The position numbers and the translations under genes are program-made. From Copromyces sp. CBS 386.78 (lineage: Eukaryota > Ascomycota > Sordariomycetes > Sordariales > Sordariaceae), in the NCBI GenBank assembly GCA_030685235.1, contig MU839177.1:62001-126000 (forward strand): a stretch of 64,000 nucleotides of DNA, given 5' to 3'. Position 1 is the first letter of the stretch. Each line of letters starts with the position of its first letter. Positions 44,901-57,300 of this stretch are shown in pieces. The notes beneath the pieces were generated by a model. The model made no database searches. It had not been told where the DNA came from and saw nothing but the letters and a program-made list of their open reading frames with translations.

Positions 44901-47108
44901 TATTAGTATTACTAGTATAGAAGTTATTAGATTTTTGGAATACGGTCTTAAATTTAAAGGATAAGGAAGAAAGGTATTTATTAACCTTTTTTAAAAGCCT
45001 AATTATATTTTTAGTAATTAATTTTTCTTAATTTAATAAAGATTTATAGTTAATTATAGATTAGTATTTTATATAGGTTATATCCTTTATATCCGTACGA
45101 GGGAGTAGATTTATAGGTATTTAAGGAAATAAGGTTATAAATTAAACTTTTTTAGAAGAGATAAGAAAGAATAGGATTGAAGTCGACCCCAATTATAATT
45201 TTAAATTGAAAATAACGAAGGAATTTATATATTGCTATAAGGTAAAAGGTATATTAAAAACCTTCTATCGGTCTAATTTTCTACCCTTTTTTAATAATTA
45301 TAGACAATTTAATTTTTATTCTTTTAAAGAATTCTTTAAAGAAGTAGAGAAGGAATATTTGGATAAATATAGGGATTTTAAATCTTGGAAGTAGGTTAGC
45401 GCCGAAGAATTTAGAGATAACGAAATATTCGGTTTAATATAGGTATATATTTATAAATTCGATTAAAACGGCCCTTTCTTTAAATATAAAGTACGTTTAA
45501 TTATACATAGAGATTAGTAATTTAAGGATGGCGTATAAGAAATATACGTAGCGATTTTAATAATTAAATTATTTTGTATTTTAATAGCGATAGCAGTTTA
45601 TTTTAATTTCGATTTAATTTAGTATAATATAAAGAATACGTTTGTAAATATATTATTTAATAAGCTAATATATATGAGACTTCCCTTTAGTTATATAAGG
45701 AAAGGTTAGGTATTCCGGTTATTACGGGCGTTATATAATCTACGGAAATCTCTTCTTTTTTAGTAGTAAAAATTTATTAGAATTTTAATTATTATAAATA
45801 TAAATTTATTCCTTATAGAATTTAGTATTTTCGTTAAAAATAATATTTTCTTATTTTTTTATATTAATAATATTATTATTATTTATAGGTATAGGGATTA
45901 GGAGATTACTATTATTAAGGGGGTAGTAATTACTATAGAGAAAAAATATTAATTAATTAGTAGAAATCTATTAAAGTGGTTCTTAAGTATTAAAATTATT
46001 TGAGATTGCGAAAAAAGGTTAATTTAATTCTCTTAGTATAAATATATTTAGAAGATTGTTAATAAGGTAAAACGAATTAAGAAATTGTATATAATTTTAA
46101 TAATTAAAGAGGAATTATTCTTTTATTAAAATAGTATTGTACTATATGAAATCGTTGCGTATTAAGTAAAAATTAGTTTTATTTTCTATATCGCTATTAT
46201 ATTACGATTAAATATTGCCTTCCCGGTCTTTAAATTCGTTTAATTTAATTCTAACCCTAGTTTTATTTATTATATAGTAGCGGATTAAGTGATTTTTTAT
46301 TTTTTTATAATTTAAGATTTCGCTTTTTAATTAGGTAGTAAAAATTATTAGGATTTTTATATTATAATTAATTCTTTTTTATAAATAATTCTTTTAATTA
46401 TAAGAGTTTATAGGCGTTTATAATACGGTTGCTAGGCGGTATTATCGATTAGCGTACTAATAAGTAAGATATTATTACAATTTTATTAATAGAGGTTGAA
46501 TTATTATTTTTAAATTAAGGTATTAAGGAGGCGATTTACGTCCGCCGCTTGTTTAACGAATTTATATTAAGTTTCTTAAATTAGGAGGGGACCTTTATAA
46601 GGTATAATAATAAATAGACGATTTATTTTATTATAAAGGAGGGAGTATAATTCGTTACGAAGTTTAAATACGTAAATATATATAAATATTAATTAAAGTA
46701 AGTATAAAAGAGGAAATTAGTTAATATAGTATACGTACTGATTAAAGAATAGATTATTAACGGATTTACGAAGAGCTTCCCTCTTGTAATTTATTTAATT
46801 TCGTTAGAATAATTAGGATTCGTAGAGTTATAGCGGCTACCGATTTAATTGTATGAGTTTAGTAATAGAAATATTATTGTAGGGCGCTTTAAAGGTATAG
46901 AGGACCCTAGTAAAGAGGTTACGGGTAATAAAACGGCGAGTATATTTATTAATAACTTTTACGAGTAATAGTTTGAAAACTATTATAATAAAAAGAAATA
47001 ATTGAGGATTATATTTGGGAATAGTATTATCTTTAGTTAGTTTTAGAAGGATTTTAGGGTATTTTTAGGTAGATCTAGTGCGGTTTGTACGTTAGATTTA
47101 AGGGAGTG

Positions 47109-47274
47109 TGTTAGACGGCAGGGGATATGTACGTATATAGTTACGGGATTGAGGAGTAGATTAGTGCGGGATTTATATTAGATGCTAGATATCGAGCTAG
47201 GTGCGGATTAGCACAATAGAACACACACAATACAGCCACGTTGAACCCCCTACTTTTAGACCCATATTATTATA
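47109..47274 (+). repeat. 3' LTR of the copia element (166 bp)
   Basis: Starts TGTTAGACGG and ends ATTATTATA; the expected TG..CA end has become TA by a transition. Pairs with 41743-41908. Confidence 0.92.
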
Positions 47275-48929
47275 TTACTATGTACCCTAGTCCACAGGTT
47301 GCTATTTCCCCACTACCCCCCGCCCGAAGCCCGTTAGGAGTGGAGTTCCTAGTCCCCGGTCTTTCGCCGAAGCCGTCTGCTAAAACAGTAACCGGCCACC
47401 CCGACCTGCCGGACGCCCCGAGCGACTAACTCGGCCAGATTGGCGGGCTCGGTATGGTCTTGGCAATGTGGGCAGTGAAACCCCGGACTGGCCGGCACCG
47501 GCACCGCATCGGCAAAGTGCGAACCCCGATCGCCGACATGCCGACCGGGGCCTTGGACTCTTGGCTTTGAGGCGCATTAGCTTAACCCCGGGCGATCACC
47601 GCTTCCCCCCGGGTCCTTCCCCGGTCTTCGCGGGGCTAGGCCGTCGGGGTCCCCCTTTAGCTGTTGAGGTTCTCCGTTCGGACCCCGCAGGACTTATAGG
47701 AGGTGGCATTGCGAAGTCGGCCGCCGTTGGGGTAGGTATCGTCCGTCAGTCAGTCGGTCTGGACCTGGAATCCGGAGTGTGCATTGGATTTATACACTAG
47801 ATTGCCGTGGTGGTGGCACATGCATTTCCTTGTTTGCGGTGATGGTACACTAGTAAAGTTGGGAATTGTTTATGCGACGGTTGGTTGTTGTAATGGAGAT
47901 GGGTCTTGAATCGCCCAAGTTCGCGACTGGATTGGCCGAGTTACTACCTCGACGAATTTGCGCCGAAGCTGCAATCCTGATGTTGTGAGCTTGCGCGTTT
48001 GTTGGTCCTACTCGTAGGATTGTGCATATCAGACTCCTTCCAACCTTTTGGATAGGTAACCAATTTACTCGGAACGGGAGGTTGGAAGTTGGAGAGTTTT
48101 GTCGGCAAGTTGGTCGCCGGCCGCAGATGAGGAGGGCCAGAGGCCCAGCTTCAGCCCTCTAACACCCAACCCAACCGACAGCGACAGCCGACCTGGCGCC
48201 TGCGCGTTTGGGCGTTGGTAAGAAGTTGCCTTTACCAACCTCCTGGAGTTGTGGAAACCCTCGTGAGTAAATTTTGGTTGGAAGTTCTTGGCGATCATTG
48301 CATTGATGTCGTTGGGACCATCTGCCAATAGGGAGTTTTCACGTTAACTGCAATGGCCTGTCAACTGGTGATATTGTCACTCGGTTGTTCCTTCATCACC
48401 TGATTAGGTGCCGACGGACCGAACGAACGGATGACACCAGCCATTCATCTTGACCGAGCCACCCTTTGATATCACCACTCCCATGCTGAAAAGGTGCACT
48501 TTTGAAGCGCACCACCATGTGTTTCCATGATGAGTTGGCAGTTGTTGGTTGTTGGTCACTATTGTCGTATGCTGCATGCTCCGCTCGTTTGCCTCGTTTT
48601 GTCATGTGTAGGAAATCGGTTGGTGACCCGTCAATCCGTCAATAACAATTGTTGGTTGCAAACGGGCGAGTAATCAGTATTGGTTCCATCGTTAATTGAT
48701 GGATGGCTGGGGACGAGGCTGAGAATTGGCAAATTTCCCGACTGGCACAAAGAAGCCTCTTCTGAGGTAACGGTACCTCGTGTGTACGTGTGCATGGCGG
48801 AAATGCCATCTTTGCGGCTCAGTGCCCGTCCATGATCGTACCCCCACCGTGGGCATGGCATATGTTCCATGGAATTGGAAGCTTTGATCCGATAATTCCA
48901 CTCTCCAACGTTTGTATACAATCGTCGTA
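47275..48929. other. Intergenic between copia element and MITE
   Basis: Composition jumps from AT-rich to distinctly GC-rich (47320-47700) right after the element, then returns to ordinary values. No gene supported; short ORFs at 47468-47800 and 48065-48328 have no family resemblance. Confidence 0.45.
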
Positions 48930-49601
48930 CCGTATAAACTCGGGAAATTGGGATTCGGGAAACCGCTTTTTAGGCACATTTACGTACAGATTTAAGCATA
49001 TATTACAATATATGTGCCAACCGTATCCTCTATACAGGAGGGTAAAATTTGGCGCCCCACCCTCCAGTCCCAACCAGACTAATAAGAGAAAAAGATAGGG
49101 CATAGACTAGAAATAATAATTTTGAATTTATAACTCTCCGGAATAGCAATACATCTCCCCCACCCAAATTAGCAAGCATATAGATGCCTGGCATCGGGCA
49201 GGAAAATAGTATATACCGTATAAACTCGTGAAATAGGTTTTCGGGAAACCGCTTTTTAGGCACATATATGCCATTTTCCTGCCCGATGCCAGGCATCTAT
49301 ATGCCTGCCAACTTGGGTGGGGGAGATGTATTGCCACCCCGGAGAGCTGTAAATTCGAAATTATTATTTCCAGTCTATATCCTATCTTTTTCCCTTATTA
49401 ATCTAGCTGGGACTAGAGGGTGGGGCGCCAGATTTTACCCTCCTTCACAGAGGGTACGGTTAGCACATATACTATATCATATACTTAAATCTATACGTAT
49501 ATATGCCTAAAAAGCGGTTTCCCAAAAACCTATTTCACGAGTTTATACGGTATGTGCCTAAAAAGCGGTTTCCCGAATCCCAATTTCCCGAGTTTATACG
49601 G
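48930..49601 (+). mobile_element. MITE A (335 bp when intact), split by an inverted second copy
   Basis: Ends are perfect inverted repeats for about 50 bp, starting CCGTATAAACTCGGG and reading inward to CTTTTTAGGCAC. TA dinucleotides flank both sides (48928-48929 and 49602-49603), the target duplication of Tc1/mariner-type elements. The left portion is 48930-49215 and the right portion 49553-49601; together they make 335 bp, the same length as the inserted MITE B. No transposase is encoded. Small in-frame peptides on both strands here are shadows. Confidence 0.85.
49216..49550 (-). mobile_element. MITE B (335 bp), same family, inserted into MITE A in opposite orientation
   Basis: Starts CCGTATAAACTCGTG and ends with its inverted complement, flanked by TA (49214-49215 and 49551-49552). 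Its interior is the reverse complement of the MITE A interior, differing mostly by transitions. The end sequence differs consistently from MITE A (GTGAAATAGG instead of GGGAAATTGG), so the two belong to distinguishable subfamilies. The pair makes a large imperfect hairpin of about 235-bp arms. Confidence 0.85.
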
Positions 49602-51062
49602 TACTTTGATATCGTAATGGCGTGTAAAAGGGGCAGTCAATCTCGTCCGAGCCATCGGTTCCCATGCTTTGTCAGGACAAGAGCTCTCATATAGACCGGT
49701 GGGTACGGTAAGGCAGCCTCACGTCAGCCGCTTTTTTTTTAACTTCCCTTTGTGCCTGTTAGGTTAGACGTCTATTCCCGTACCCGTAGAATCCGTTACG
49801 ACCCTGTCATTTCCCAATTCCCCATCAATCTCGCGTCCGCATCCGCGTCCGCATGTGTGCTCGTGAATGCGGCGCGCGGCGTGGGCGTGCGCCCGCTTTG
49901 ATAATCGTAAAAAAGGTTGTGGGGGCTGAGCAACTTTGTCGTTGTTTCCTCGGGGACCGCCCGGGCTCTAGATTTCCAACCCCGGATTTTCATACGGCTC
50001 CTCCTGCAGGGCGCTGTACTAGCTGATAGCTGATGAGTGATATAACGACGGTGGCCAGCAAGGCAAACTTGCATTGCACTTCTCCATTCTAGCAGAGCAT
50101 GATTTTTTTGCCCGGATATGTCGTCGTCAAGCCAATAGCTTCCCAATAACCTTTCCAAACGTGGGTAGTTCCCGGCACGTTGGGGCCTTGGTCGCAATCG
50201 TCGATAGCTTCACCCGGGTTCTCAAGGCTCGTCATCAGGCACTTCACTAGGCTGTCTGTGCCTCTATCGACACCTCCTCATCAATAGAGATGGAATTCCA
50301 CCATTTCAGTGATTTCCTTTGAGAAATTGTCGATGGGATGAAAGCCAGAGAGGCTATGACCGCAATGCATGACTTCCGGCCCGGCGCCGATTGGTCAAGC
50401 AAGAGGCTGGGTTAGGTAGGCTTGGTGCCACCGCCGTTGTGTGCCACCATCGGTAGTTGCTATGCAAATGATGCGGGTGATGATTGGGACAACAACAAGG
50501 GACCCTGCCCTGCTCAGATGAAAGGCAGAATAGAAGGCTTTTCGAACAACCGGCTCTTTACTCATGGTCTCTTGGGGTAAGAAAATGTCGTTTTGCAAGG
50601 TGAGCGGGCTGGCGACGTAGCATAGCTAGCCTCTACTGGTAAATGAGCCATCGAGTTTGAGTTGACGGAAATGGGTGCCCTTCAACCGGACCAAATCCCC
50701 GCTACAAATAAGTATGGTTCCGTGCGTTGTACGGGGATACGTTATGTTATCAGTCGATGAGATCCGATGAAGCCCGATGAAGGTCCTCCAACTCGTCTCT
50801 CAGATCTGCTTGTGGTTCTTTGATACGTTGACTACTGGATCACAAAAAGGACCTCCCCGTTAAATGAACCCGTTTCATGATATATATATTTTGGTTTCTT
50901 ATCCGTTTACCCCAATGCTCTCCAAAGACCGTATGTTTTAGTGTCCACAGGAAGCGGCGGATACTCCGATGGCATCTCAATCCTACTAGACACTGTGCCT
51001 TTCTCCCGATGACACCCATCCTTATACCCAGAAAACATCCTACCGCTCAAGTATGTATCACC
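49602..51062. other. Intergenic
   Basis: About 1.5 kb without a supportable gene, up to the 3' end of the zinc-finger regulator. Confidence 0.45.
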
Positions 51063-54000
51063 CTACATCTGCATCTCATGATTGGCGCCCATCCTCCCCA
51101 TCGCCAACGGCGTCCTGTCCCTAGGATTTTCAATATGATATGCGTATGACTCCAGCGCAGAACCCATCATATCCACAAACTCAAAGAGATGACTCCCCCT
51201 GAATGTCTCAGCCCATAACCTGACCACTGCCGCTGCGAGCTGGCGAAGGTTGGTGGGGTCGGTAGCTGACCCGTCGGCCGACCTCTGCTGGTGATTGTGA
51301 CTTTGTTGTGCCCCTCCGCCGATGGCCGGGTCAATGGGAACGGCAAATTCGGTCTCGTCTAACATGCGGCGGAGGGCTTCGAGGAGCTGGTTCTCATCGG
51401 ATGTTATCGGTGGGTCGGTTGGGCCCATAGATGCGAGGGTCAGCAGCCATTTGGAAATTAGGACGGCGCATTCATTGTTGCTCACTGCGACAACAAGTGT
51501 GGGTTAGTTTGGGCTGCTTGGATGCAGGGGAGACGGAAGATAAAATATCAGAAAATACTTACTTGAATGTTGTACACCCCATTCTGCCGACTTCGTCCTC
51601 GCTACGTAGTTGACGCCCATCTTGACCAATGGGCTAAGCGCCTGGACGGCCTGATACACTGCGCGATTGAGCAGCATACCACGCAAAAGGAGAGGTGCAT
51701 CCGCATATGCCCTCCCAGCGGCGTTGTAATCACGCGTTTCGAGATAGCTACTGGCATTTAGGTCCGTGTTCAGCTTGATGAACGCCACCCGGTGCAAGGC
51801 CAAAGAATTGGAGTCGACAGGATCCCACGTATCAACCCCTTCTACGTGTCGTTGCTGCTCAACACTGTGAAACCACACTCTAATGGCTTGACAAATATCC
51901 TCATTATCCTGTCCCCTTGGGGCTTTCTGCATTCCATGAGAAGTTGCAAAAGTTGCCTGCTTGAGCATAAAAATGTGCTGGAGGATAGCATGAATGAGAA
52001 CGTAGTTGCCCAGGGATGTCAGCTGTGGAGGTGGGCCCTGGATTCCACGGTTGAACAACCGGGAAAACGCAATTGGCAAAGGAACTTCGGTGTTGGTGCA
52101 GGTTTGCCGCGCTTCTTGCCACTGAATCGAATCTCCTGCTCTCCACAAACGGATGGCGTTGGGCAGATAGAGCTGGATCTCGGATGTGAGAAGTAGGGGG
52201 ACTGTATTGTACGCAACACTGCAGAGGTTGAAGAAGCAGTATGCTATCAGCTTCGTTCGGGTTGCTGACTCGGTGCGTACCCAACTCTCCCAGTCGGGCG
52301 CTTGGTTGGGCTCGCCTTGGAGGCCTTCTTCCCTGACCAGGAGGGCAAGTTGACTCTGCAGGGACAGTGCCTCGTGAAGGATGGCCTTGGCCCCCCACAA
52401 ACCGATAGCAAAAAGGAGAAGAATTGCTTGGATGGTCTCGAGGCGTGACTGGGGTGTATTCGGGGAACTAACAGAGATTAGTATCTATGAAACGCGGCCA
52501 TCGGAATCACCTAACTTACTAAGGCTCCCGGTGAATGTCTTGAGTGACCGGGCGGTCTCGATGAACAGAAGGATATGAGTGTCGATACCCAGAACTCGGT
52601 GACGGCTTTGTGGAGGGATTGGGGCTATATTGCCCTATAATTGGTAGAAGGCCTTGCACTTCGTAACTATTTCGGCGTCGGATCTGTTCCAAGGCAACAG
52701 CTTTGGCGGCATACCAGAGCGCATGGCCTCTCGATCGTTCAAAGCGGTACTGGGCACCTACGGAAGCGATGGCCAGCAACAATTCAGGGGAAGCCTCCAC
52801 AGGTGAAAAGGTCGGGAGGTGAATGAAGGGTAGATGATCATGGAACCCAGTAAAAAAGCCTTCCAAGAACCTCTGCAAAGTATGGAGCGAAGGGAACACA
52901 AAGGTGCTGGGGAGAACCGAAGAAAATTCATCGAGCTTGGCTTTCATGACGGAATGGTCCTTTGCCAAAATCGTCAAGTTTGCTGCTTTCATCGCGGCAC
53001 TCCCGTCTGGACCATCTCGAAGCTCAGGCTGTACCGACGGAAACCTCGAAGGGAACGTCGAGTTGGGCTTCGAGGGACCGCCCCGTAGTCCGTTTTCGAG
53101 TCCAGGGCGAGACCAACTAAACGGTTGTTCCCCGTCGAAGAACGGAGGAAAGGCGTGCGATGACGCATAGTCCTCCATCAAAAAGGGGTCGAATTCGGAG
53201 CCCGGGGGTTGCGTAGAATATGCTCCATTCATGACACCAGGTTCCTGCTTTGAAGTATGGTTTGCGAAAGACATAGAGTCCTGGTAAGACTTGGCCGGGG
53301 GTAGGTCAGGTTGCGGTTGCGAGAGTCCCTGCATCATAGTCGGTTGCATGTGCTGAAGGTTATTGACCTCACCACCGGAAGCAAGGTGCGTCGCCGCGTC
53401 GGAAAGCAGATCAAGATTACATGCCGGACCTCTCGATAGAAGCCTAGAGTCAGATGGCATGGGCGAGGCCATAGAAGGCTGTATACCGCCGTTTGGGAAC
53501 TGAGGATGCGTTACTGGCCGGGGCTGAGTGTTTTTCATTTGGATATCGGTATGATTCTCCAGTGGAGAGGGAGACACAACACTCGATGAAGACGTTTTGC
53601 GCCTTTTGTTGCCATCTTTATAGTTCGCATTGTTGTTGTTCTTGTTGTTGTTGTTGTTGCTGCCGGCGTTGTTGTTGCCGTTGGCTCCGTCGTTGAGATG
53701 GCAAAGCTTCTCGTGACGGACGAGAAGATCCCTGATGTCCATGTAAGCAGATGTAGGTAGGGCAACGCGGTGAAAGGACTTGTATATATCCCAAGAGTCT
53801 TATATGATGGTGTAAAGTGAATAAACGCAAATTTTGTCCTATCTTTTGTTTCATGCCAAACCAAGCTAGACCCGAGGGAGAGGGGGTTCCAAGTCGTTGG
53901 GGGAAGGAAGCAAAAGAAGTTGGGGATCCATTAAAGGCGGGAAGTGAGTGACATGGCTCGGTGGGCTTGTGCCGTCAATTACGCACACAGAAAATGCGGA

Positions 54001-54314
54001 GATGCTGAGATGGAAGCACGCAACTTACCGTCGTCCGAACCTCTTTCCACATCCCTCCCACTCGCACTCGAAAGGCTTCTCTTTGGTATGAGTTCTCTCG
54101 TGTCTCTGAACATGCTCGACGCGCCTTTTGATGATACATCAGTATCGGATGGACGATCAGAGATGATTTTGAGCATCACTCACCTGAATCGCTTCGCACA
54201 GAACTTGCACGGTAAGTTCTTTGGCTTCTGAGGGCGGGCCTCTCCGCCGTCGTGCGCATTATTTCCCGGGAGAGAACCAACGGCCTCAACGGCAACGGAT
54301 TGTTGGGACATCAT
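51063..54314 (-). CDS. C2H2 zinc-finger transcription factor with fungal regulatory domain, 921 aa, five exons
   Basis: Exons are 54314-54184, 54124-54029, 53731-52520, 52467-51563 and 51484-51063. Introns of 59, 297, 52 and 78 bp start GTGAGT or GTAAGT and keep one frame. Two C2H2 fingers sit at 36-56 (Cys36, Cys39, His52, His56) and 64-87 (Cys64, Cys69, His82, His87); introns 1 and 2 each cut one finger, after FR and after GRR. An Asn-rich tract (about 95-115), a basic cluster (KRRKTSSSS, possible nuclear signal) and a long Pro/Ser/Gln region follow. The middle-homology domain (PF04082-like) starts near 335 with [25 protein letters not shown] and [19 protein letters not shown], then [21 protein letters not shown] after intron 3. 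Two C2H2 fingers plus this domain are a known fungal regulator architecture; the target genes cannot be read. The 297-bp second intron is unusually long here. Confidence 0.88.
53638..53690 (-). repeat. GTT-type trinucleotide repeat coding for poly-Asn
   Basis: Imperfect triplet run inside exon 3 of the zinc-finger gene, encoding NNNNN and NNNN tracts. Length polymorphism between strains is likely. Confidence 0.75.
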
Positions 54315-57300
54315 GATGCTAGGGTTGTTTGCCTTGTGTACTTGGGGTCCGAATGGGTACTACTTGATTATGAAAGGTAGGAAGGCAGGCCGTTTTGGAG
54401 TCTCGAGAGGGGTAAGGAAAGGTCCAAATGGGAAATGGAGGCTAGAGTAGTCAAAATCGGGTGGTGGAAGTTGAAGTGGCACCGTCGATGTGGATTGGGC
54501 AGTGTATGTTTGCGCGGGATGGATGACAGGATGAGACTGCGGAGTAGCACAAGGCAATAATGCCAGAGACGACCTTTCTTCTTTTCCCGGTGCGGCCCGG
54601 CAGTGGACGGATGGACCAAGGTAGAAGCTCAGGCAACGAACTGCCCTGATAGCACCGTACTCAACCTTGTTGATCACCAGTCCTCCTTGTTGGAGACTGT
54701 TTACCCCACGCCGTTGTGAGAATTGCCAGTCTCGGTTGTGATGTCTTTCCTCAACCCACTTTCTGTAACCTACGAATGACCCTTTACGCTCGCTTGGCCA
54801 ACTGCAGCTTGCGTCAAGAGGTGCCAATGAAGAAAGAGCCGAGATGGCGTACGGCTATGGCACGTTGTAGAAGCACCGGGGCCGAAAGAGGTCGAGCAAG
54901 ACGAGGGCGGGGAGAATCAGGCGGGAGACCAGTTGGATGACCGCCAATGACACAACCTAAAGCACGAGAGGAGGTCAGTGAGCCCGTGTCCGCGGAGTGG
55001 GGGTGATGATGGGCAAGGTCCAGTTGTATGCTGTGTCAATTCGTAAAGGTAATACGACGGCAGCGGCTGGCTGTCGCGTGCGTGAGGAGTCGTCGTCGAG
55101 ATGAGGAGAAACTACACTCGAGCGGACGGAGAAGAATGGGGAAAGATGGGCGGGATGATGGAGCGATGTGGAGGAACAGAGGGACGACCCGAGGGATGGA
55201 AGCTGACTTCAGTCCTCTCCACGCTCCATCCCGTCACCCAAAAGCGGAGTAAGTGCCAATCATCCGTCTCGATGATGGACGACAGGGGGGGTGAAGTTTG
55301 AGGAATGCCGGATAGTACGTACAATAATAACAATACTTGTTTGATATTCGGACGATGTCTTGGTTGTAAGAAGATCTCGAGGACCTTTAGCGCGGATAGA
55401 CAGAGGGTGCAGGATACCAATGCTGGGAAGGAGAAATGAGGAGAAAGAGGGGAATGGGGGATACTGAAGAATGATGACCGTTATTGTGTTGCCCGACTTG
55501 GTTTGCTTTTGTTACCGCGGCAGAGCGACGTAATGCTTGAAATATGTATAAGCCGACGTTGTCCCACCCTCCTTGTGCTTGGAGTATGTAGATCCAGCCA
55601 CTGGTCGAGTCGGTATTCTTAACGATATCAATGGGTCAATCACCACGCCGCAGTGATGGGTGTAAAGTCGAGATTGTCGGAACAGGAACGGAGACTGGGC
55701 TCTGGACAGACTGGAACACTTTCTTCTCGCTGGTTGCCCCTGAAGTAACGTCGATGTTGGGCAGTCCGTTGGAGGTAGCGCATTGATGCACAAGAGGTTG
55801 TAAAGGTACAGGTTTGAGGTACCCGGTCCTCAGAGTGCAGGAAATGGAGAAGAGGATCGCCAGGTGCTGTGTTGCCCGGGGAAGATGTTGCCGGGGTGCT
55901 GTTGAGCGGGCTCGTCCATTCGAGTGTGTGGAAAGGGGAGGAAGACGACCACATGGGTGTCTGCAGCACTGCGACCGAGTTTGCAGCGAACAAAGACAAA
56001 TATGAGGTCGTATCTCCAAGCTTCAAAATCTCGTCGGATGGGTGGCCGGGAATGAGACGAGAAAGGATGCACGGTTTGACAAAAAGATGAAACACTGTTG
56101 ACGAGCACACAGCATCATTCCCCATCTGCTGTACTGAGGGAAAGAGCGTGGAAAACTTCCCGATTAGGAGGAGGTCCCAACCAAGAAAGTGGAAAAGATG
56201 GCAAAGACCCACGGGCGGACGGCTGAAAACAGCATGAGGTGATTACATGATGCCAACCTCAACTGACCAAAGCTCCAGTCAGAGCTTGCTCGCCTGGCCT
56301 CCAATAAATCCCCCGCATCGTTTCTCCGACGGGTACCTCAGCCCCTGACTTGTCGGTAGAGGCTGATAGTGTTAGAATCGAACTCTTCTCACGGCAGTGT
56401 CTCTTCGCTGCAGCTAAGCGGGGGCTTATCGATCTAGCAGCCAGTTGCATGGTGGAAAATCATACCGTCACTAACACCAGTGACATCCCCAACCTAGCGG
56501 AACCAAGGCCGCATCTCCGCATGGGAAAATGGGGAAGACGACCGAGGAGGGGACAGAAGCCTGCCAGCCTGCCGAGCGAGGGGTCAACCCCCAGATGGCC
56601 CCCGACACACAAGAAGTGGCGCCGGTCCTTCCCTGCAGACACGGCAGGTGCAAATGTGGGGGTGGGGGAAGGGAAATGGTTTTGGCGCTATCGACGGTCC
56701 TTGTTGCTTTGGGGTTCAGGACTCATTTCACAGGTTGCAGCTGTCTGTTGGAGTGACCGACAAGTGCCTCGGCGAAACGGAGCTCTCCCTTCAACCAGCA
56801 CAATTCACGACGTTTGGAGTGGAGTGGCATCTGTGAAGCTTCGAGACGTCACTCTCTCCACCTCGAGGTCTTCCACTTGCATGTGCCTTTCCCCGCTTGG
56901 AGGCACGGGCCTTGAATTCACCGCACTCTGGCTTTAATGTTGTCGAGGCAATTGCTTTTTGTCCGAGTGGAAAGACGTTTCCAAGTTTCATCGATTTGGA
57001 GGGATAGCTTCAATCAATATGGTCAAATGGTCAACAGGCGCTTCAGCTGGTCCGAGAACCAACCACCAACCCGCCTCGACGACCCCCGTTCCCTTGATCA
57101 TACTCGAGTCGTTGCTTGCCTCGCCAACTGAACAAACTGAAAAGAAAAAAAACACCCAAGCTGCATTCTCCGTTGTCGAGAAACATTGCCGTGTCGGCCT
57201 GGCAATGTCTGATGTTTCCGTTGCTGCCAAAAGTCGACGAAAGAAAGGAAGAGCAATGCAACGCCTGGACGCATGCAGCTGTGCAAGAAAGCGGGGAAGC

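Larger units (their letters stand above)
41743..47274 (+). mobile_element. RIP-degraded Ty1/copia LTR retrotransposon (5.5 kb)
   Basis: A complete element with two 166-bp LTRs and an extremely AT-rich interior full of stops. Despite the decay, plus-strand translation shows the copia order. A gag zinc-knuckle remnant near 43030-43075 reads FYNYKLE, with Cys codons turned into Tyr codons. Integrase core traces lie at about 43900-44350 (DFF, FIWVYYLS, QNGSIERLGG). Reverse transcriptase follows at about 45430-46250 (NGPFFKYKVRLI, LIAIAVYFNFDLI), and RNase H at about 46430-46670 (GGIID, TNK, KFKYV). Integrase before reverse transcriptase defines Ty1/copia. A purine tract (AAGGGAG) precedes the 3' LTR. 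The target duplication is TTGCT (41738-41742) against TTACT (47275-47279). Loss of CA/TG dinucleotides with CG kept in places is the RIP pattern. It cannot code for any protein now. Confidence 0.92.

Noticed and set aside
45206..45394. 62-codon ORF inside the AT-rich element
   Set aside because: A chance open stretch of the decayed copia polyprotein between integrase and reverse transcriptase, not an independent gene.
49030..49694. Several similar small ORFs on both strands (KRFPE, FHEFIRY and NLGGGDVL peptides)
   Set aside because: They look like a small gene family but are translations of the MITE terminal and interior inverted repeats.
55640..56212. 190-codon minus-strand ORF
   Set aside because: Long but without family resemblance, repeat structure, splice context or support from its neighbours; overlapping ORFs of similar quality occur in other frames.
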